NCBI RefSeq assembly: GCF_965228705.1
Contig: NZ_OZ245832.1
Location: forward strand, 434,001 to 498,000
Reading direction: 5' to 3'
Source: Croceimicrobium sp965228705
GTDB lineage: Bacteria > Bacteroidota > Bacteroidia > Flavobacteriales > Schleiferiaceae
Length of the DNA stretch: 64,000 nt
This document shows, piece by piece, positions 60,673 through 64,000 of this stretch (its first letter is position 1; each line of letters starts with the position of its first letter). Under the pieces are notes generated by a model. The model saw only the letters and a program-made list of their open reading frames with translations, searched no databases and was not told where the DNA came from. Position numbers and translations under genes: made by a program.

Positions 60673-61149
60673 CTATTTGCGCCAGGTTCTAAGTTCCAGA
60701 ATACGGCGCTGCAGATAGATTTTTGTACCAGTCCGAATTCCCATGTATCGAAATAAAAGAAGGAAGGCTCCCATAATAAATGGAACTAGAAAAGTCATTA
60801 GACTAATTTTAGAAAATACGACTAAGAAAATCAATAAGACTAGCATCATAAGCGCTGTTTGGGTGACTAGCTTTCGTAAATCAGCAGAAAAGTCAATGTT
60901 GATATACTCTGAATTTTCACTGATCTTGAACTCTCCGTAATTAAAATTCCGAAATGGGTTTGCCCGCGAGCTATAGCCAAACTTGAACCCTTTCAGATTA
61001 TAGGAGAAGTGATGCTCACCCAAATCATTAAGATTTTCAATACCCTGATCAGCTAATATGGAACGCAAATAGGATTCTACTTGTTCCCGATTTGCACCTT
61101 GAAAATGCGCTTTTTTAATAGAGGCCCCCAGTTTAACAGGATATAACAT
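60673..61149 (-). CDS. Hypothetical protein with two C-terminal membrane spans
   Basis: A 158-residue protein: an N-terminal soluble part (about 1-95; GEHHFSYNLKGFKFGYSS), then two close hydrophobic helices (about 96-115 and 118-135) and a basic C-terminal tail (LQRRILELRTWRK). No family recognised. The ATG at 61149 is preferred; a longer start at 61209 would overlap the upstream gene by 53 bases. It lies seven bases after that gene's stop and nine before the CDF gene, so the three may be one operon. Confidence 0.68.
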   Translation of the reverse strand: MLYPVKLGASIKKAHFQGANREQVESYLRSILADQGIENLNDLGEHHFSYNLKGFKFGYSSRANPFRNFNYGEFKISENSEYINIDFSADLRKLVTQTALMMLVLLIFLVVFSKISLMTFLVPFIMGAFLLLFRYMGIRTGTKIYLQRRILELRTWRK

Positions 61150-61156
61150 ATTCGTA

Positions 61157-62119
61157 TTATTCAAGAATTTGTATCCCTCTTTTCCTATCCAAATAAGCCG
61201 GTCTGCCATCCTCTAAAAAGAAAACAAACTCGATGTTTTTAGATTGCATAATTTCTTCAAACACTTCGCTTTGATGATCATAGAGGTAGAGATGTTGAGA
61301 GTGGTCCAGGCTCAATACATACCTTCCATCCGGACTCAGAGCCCAGGAGAAGAAAACCGCATGATCGGTAGAGAATTTATTATTAAGCATATAACTGGCT
61401 TTCAAGTGGTGTTTCCACATATAAAGAAGACTATCTTCTTGAAAGATAAAGAGATAACTGGCGTCACTAAGCTTATCTAATAGACTGAAGTATTTACCAT
61501 TAACCAAAGTATAGGAAGCATGAGGGACTTCTTCACTGAATACTTCGTTTCCGTTTAGATCGAATTGATACCATTCCAATCCGGCACCAACCATTAACCG
61601 TTTAGTGGACTCATAGTAATTGATATTGATACCGTTTATTCCGGCAAAGCTGGTGTTCCAGGTCTTTTGTACTTCCAGATCTTTATTCAGTAAATAGAGT
61701 TTAGTCACCTGACCTCGCTCATATTTGTAGGATCTACTCAGTATATAAATGGAGTCTCCTACCAGGCAGAGATCGGCCAAAGAGAAGGGGAGTTTTTCTT
61801 TTTTCAGCAATTTGCCTTCCAGAGAATAGAGGTAAAGGCGGCTTTTCTTTTGATGAACGTCGTAAGTAAGAATTTGCCTTTCATCATCAAAAATACGACT
61901 GCGATCTCCTTTTAGTTTGATGCTGTCGCCATGGCTGTAAAGCTTTAACTGCCCAGCCGCATCAGCATAGATGCTCAAATCCTTTTGCTCCAGATAATTA
62001 AAACTTCGAAAAGGATGTTTTTGCGTATTGATGGAATAAATTACTTGTGCTGAAGCCCATTGCAGACTCATCAGCCAAATAAGCAGAATTGTTTTAAAGG
62101 TAGGGAAGGGGTCTTTCAT
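61157..62119 (-). CDS. Hypothetical exported beta-propeller-like protein
   Basis: A 320-residue protein with a signal peptide (ends WASAQ). The mature part is beta-rich with regularly spaced repeats (e.g. LYSHGDSIKLKGDRS, LYLYSLEGKLLKKE, ALSPDGRYVLSLDHSQHL). These suggest a WD40/YVTN-type propeller with one clear SPDGRYVLSLD blade motif. No enzymatic residues recognised. It probably acts in the periplasm or at the surface as a binding protein. It is upstream of the two-span protein and CDF genes on the same strand. Confidence 0.72.
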   Translation of the reverse strand: MKDPFPTFKTILLIWLMSLQWASAQVIYSINTQKHPFRSFNYLEQKDLSIYADAAGQLKLYSHGDSIKLKGDRSRIFDDERQILTYDVHQKKSRLYLYSLEGKLLKKEKLPFSLADLCLVGDSIYILSRSYKYERGQVTKLYLLNKDLEVQKTWNTSFAGINGININYYESTKRLMVGAGLEWYQFDLNGNEVFSEEVPHASYTLVNGKYFSLLDKLSDASYLFIFQEDSLLYMWKHHLKASYMLNNKFSTDHAVFFSWALSPDGRYVLSLDHSQHLYLYDHQSEVFEEIMQSKNIEFVFFLEDGRPAYLDRKRGIQILE

Positions 62120-62173
62120 GGGACCCTAAAGGTAATTTTATACCGATTAAACCGTCATTCAATTATCCAGATT

Positions 62174-63361
62174 CTACTGCTCATTCACCAGTTCTTGCAG
62201 TTTCTCCAGGTTTCGCAATTGTTGTGGACTCTTCACTTGACTGCGGGCATCCTGTAAAAACACCTTTGCTTGCTCACTGTCTTCTTGCAGATAAGCGATA
62301 TAGGCTTTGAGCATTTTAGCTCTGAAACTCGTTTCTTTCTCATCCGAGCGTTTGGCCAGTTTCAAGGCGGCATTTAAGGCAGAGGTGTTATTGAAGTTTT
62401 CGACGATATCATAAGCTTCATCAAACAATCTCGAAGCTGCCATTCCCGGTATTTTAGAATCTTGCTCTTTCAGGAGAGCTTCTGCATACAAGGCAAACTG
62501 CTCACTTTGCCAGGCGTATTCCCTGCGAATATTCATACGCATTACTGGCAGGCTGTCTTTAGGGAAGAGAGGAGGAATCACCAATGATTCGCAAATGTTT
62601 TCGCAAAGGAGGGAGTCTTTGCTTACAATCGCCAGATCGAGATTGTACTCAATAGCGGTATTTAAATATTCTGAAAGCTCAAAGGAAGGATCTGCTTTGC
62701 GAAGAGCACTGGTATTACTAATAATGAGGGTGGGGTAAATGGTTTCGAGACTAACACCGTACTGACTTAGAATAAGGGCAGCGGGTTGTTGTAATAGTTC
62801 CGCTTCAGATTTGCTGTTTAGGTATTCCTGAGCTAAATGCGCCGTATTTCTAAAATCGAAATTCAAGGCATAGAGCTCTAAGAGTTTTAACCATTCCTGG
62901 TCGTTTAAGGCTTTCGCCTGATATGCTTGAACTAAGGTGTCGTACAAGAATGGTGCTTTAGAGGCTTCGGCCATAGCAGTTTGAAGGTCCTGAGCACTCT
63001 GATATCCGCTGAGCACATCCAGAACAAACTCTTCTTCATTCATAAGGTAAAAGGCGGGAAGATCATTCAGGCTAAAAATACTTTCGAACCGTTCTCCCAT
63101 TGGCTCACGGATATCGATAGCTACGGTGGTGTAGGCCTTGGCTGCTTGATTTAATCCGAGATCATTAAAAACACCATCATTGTACATTTTTCGAAAGTCG
63201 CCACCACCATCATGAACCGCCATTAGAATGAGATCATGGTTCTGGCGGGCACTTTTCAGGACTAATTCATAATCTTCAAAATCGTCGGCTTGCAGGAAGC
63301 GTAATTGCGCTGAAGCTCCTATGCTTAGAAGGCTAAGAAGAAGGATATACAGATTTTTCAT
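62174..63361 (-). CDS. Exported thioredoxin-fold protein lacking active-site cysteines
   Basis: A 395-residue protein with a signal peptide (ends GASAQ). Residues about 25-130 follow the thioredoxin/DUF255-type pattern (LILMAVHDGGGDFRKMYND, TVAIDIREP, LPAFYLMNEEEFV). However, the position where CxxC or CGPC normally sits reads GGGDF, so redox catalysis is not expected. The rest is helical, TPR-like (about 140-395). It overlaps the CAP protein gene upstream by four bases, so the two are coupled. A chaperone or adaptor role is possible but unproven. Confidence 0.8.
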   Translation of the reverse strand: MKNLYILLLSLLSIGASAQLRFLQADDFEDYELVLKSARQNHDLILMAVHDGGGDFRKMYNDGVFNDLGLNQAAKAYTTVAIDIREPMGERFESIFSLNDLPAFYLMNEEEFVLDVLSGYQSAQDLQTAMAEASKAPFLYDTLVQAYQAKALNDQEWLKLLELYALNFDFRNTAHLAQEYLNSKSEAELLQQPAALILSQYGVSLETIYPTLIISNTSALRKADPSFELSEYLNTAIEYNLDLAIVSKDSLLCENICESLVIPPLFPKDSLPVMRMNIRREYAWQSEQFALYAEALLKEQDSKIPGMAASRLFDEAYDIVENFNNTSALNAALKLAKRSDEKETSFRAKMLKAYIAYLQEDSEQAKVFLQDARSQVKSPQQLRNLEKLQELVNEQ

Positions 63362-63978
63362 TTTGTTCCGAAGTTTTGGCAGAGGTATATATCAAAATTG
63401 GGGCCTTTTTCAATCGCAAGTAAAGGCGAAACTCCAACTCCCAGATAATCAAAGGGTCCCAGTAAATTAGCACGATGGCCAGGTGAATTTAACCAATCTT
63501 CCACGCTTTCTTCCGCCAATTCTCGATAGCTTTTATAAGGAATACGTTTTTTCTTGCGAGTAATGGCTTGCCCTTCATTATCCAAATAATAGGCTTCACC
63601 ATTGGCGACCTCCAGAATAAAATTACGGGCAATGTTTTCCCCCATATTCACGAAACCTCCTCCGAAGAAACCAATTCGACTTTTCAATTTCCCGAAATTG
63701 CGATCGCGGGGCCAAACATGCTCTAATTTTCCTTCGCGAAGCATGCGGTAAGCCTGATAAGTGGCTGAGGTATCCAAAACTGGATCGTGCTCCAGGCTTG
63801 AAAAGCCCAATCGGAGTCGAGCAGCATTAGTAGCTTCAAATATGGCGGCTTCGAGCAGCTTGGGATCAAAATGAGCCGGATCAATTTCCTGATCAATTTT
63901 GCTTTGAGCCGAATCCATAATCTGAGCGTTCATGCCTAATGCAAGTACACAGATCAGGGATGTGAGCCAGCTTTTCAT
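63358..63978 (-). CDS. CAP-domain (SCP/PR1) exported protein
   Basis: A 206-residue protein with a signal peptide (ends GMNAQ). The CAP domain (about 40-200) has FEATNAARLRLGFSSLEHD, NMGENIARNF and DWLNSPGHRANLLGP, followed by YLGVGVSP, the four family blocks. Two of the characteristic CAP His residues and the Glu are visible. CAP proteins bind lipids, sterols or metals, or act as proteases; bacterial roles are poorly known. ATG at 63978 begins the signal. Its stop overlaps the start of the thioredoxin-fold gene downstream. Confidence 0.9.
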   Translation of the reverse strand: MKSWLTSLICVLALGMNAQIMDSAQSKIDQEIDPAHFDPKLLEAAIFEATNAARLRLGFSSLEHDPVLDTSATYQAYRMLREGKLEHVWPRDRNFGKLKSRIGFFGGGFVNMGENIARNFILEVANGEAYYLDNEGQAITRKKKRIPYKSYRELAEESVEDWLNSPGHRANLLGPFDYLGVGVSPLLAIEKGPNFDIYLCQNFGTK

Positions 63979-64000
63979 TTAAACAAATCCGCTTTGTTTA

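Overview
The window comes from a bacterium of the phylum Bacteroidota, most likely a marine Flavobacteriales of the Cryomorphaceae/Schleiferiaceae type; the genus cannot be fixed from sequence alone. Evidence: three large secreted proteins end in type IX secretion (T9SS) sorting domains; there is a TonB-dependent receptor with a carboxypeptidase-like N-domain, a stand-alone GldM C-terminal domain, and small families known mainly from this phylum (DUF6952-like, DUF6095-like, DUF5723-like). Promoter-like TAnnTTTG motifs occur upstream of genes, Shine-Dalgarno sequences are largely absent, and several genes use GTG or TTG starts. No rRNA, tRNA, CRISPR array, insertion sequence or prophage was seen. 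About 50 protein genes are packed tightly, with few gaps over 200 bp.

Layout. 1-1.3 kb: end of a DEDDh exonuclease gene, then an overlapping FAH-family hydrolase gene. 1.4-6.3 kb: a 1631-residue T9SS cargo protein made of repeated MAM/jelly-roll modules, behind a good promoter. 6.3-8.6 kb: an AT-rich insertion-like segment with an orphan membrane protein and a broken secreted-protein gene, bounded by two copies of the same terminator sequence. 8.75-11.4 kb: clpB. 11.4-15 kb: a subtilisin-like T9SS protease. 15.2-19.5 kb: a secreted PIG-L deacetylase, a 37-residue membrane protein and a sodium:solute symporter, closely coupled. 19.5-21.6 kb: egtD and egtB for ergothioneine synthesis. 21.7-25 kb: a tiny lipoprotein, then a cNMP-domain histidine kinase paired with a receiver/thioredoxin-reductase-like fusion. 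25-27.4 kb: TonB receptor.

27.5-33 kb: a SRPBCC/GyrI-like protein, guaA, a LysM/periplasmic-binding protein and a DUF2202 lipoprotein. 33-36.5 kb: an AAA ATPase/VWA pair, a small DUF6952-like protein and OsmC. 36.5-41.2 kb: an Asp-box T9SS protein, a radical SAM protein with a LexA-like XRE-S24 regulator, pirin and a lipoprotein. 41.2-47.1 kb: an OmpA-family TPR/PD40 protein, then a three-gene cell-envelope operon. 47.1-54.9 kb: housekeeping genes (rarA, rhomboid protease, NAD(P)-binding protein, TIGR02757, kdsB, rlmD, rocD). 55-64 kb: mostly a minus-strand run of envelope and hypothetical genes, including a VWA lipoprotein, a metallophosphoesterase, a GldM-C protein, a TPR protein, a CDF transporter, a thioredoxin-fold protein without cysteines and a CAP protein.

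The strongest candidates for poorly described biology are the deacetylase/mini-membrane-protein/symporter unit, the kinase/receiver-flavoenzyme pair, the lipoprotein/DUF5723/lipoprotein operon, and the segment bounded by duplicated terminators. Positions inside proteins were counted by hand. Family assignments rest on recognised motifs, not database searches.
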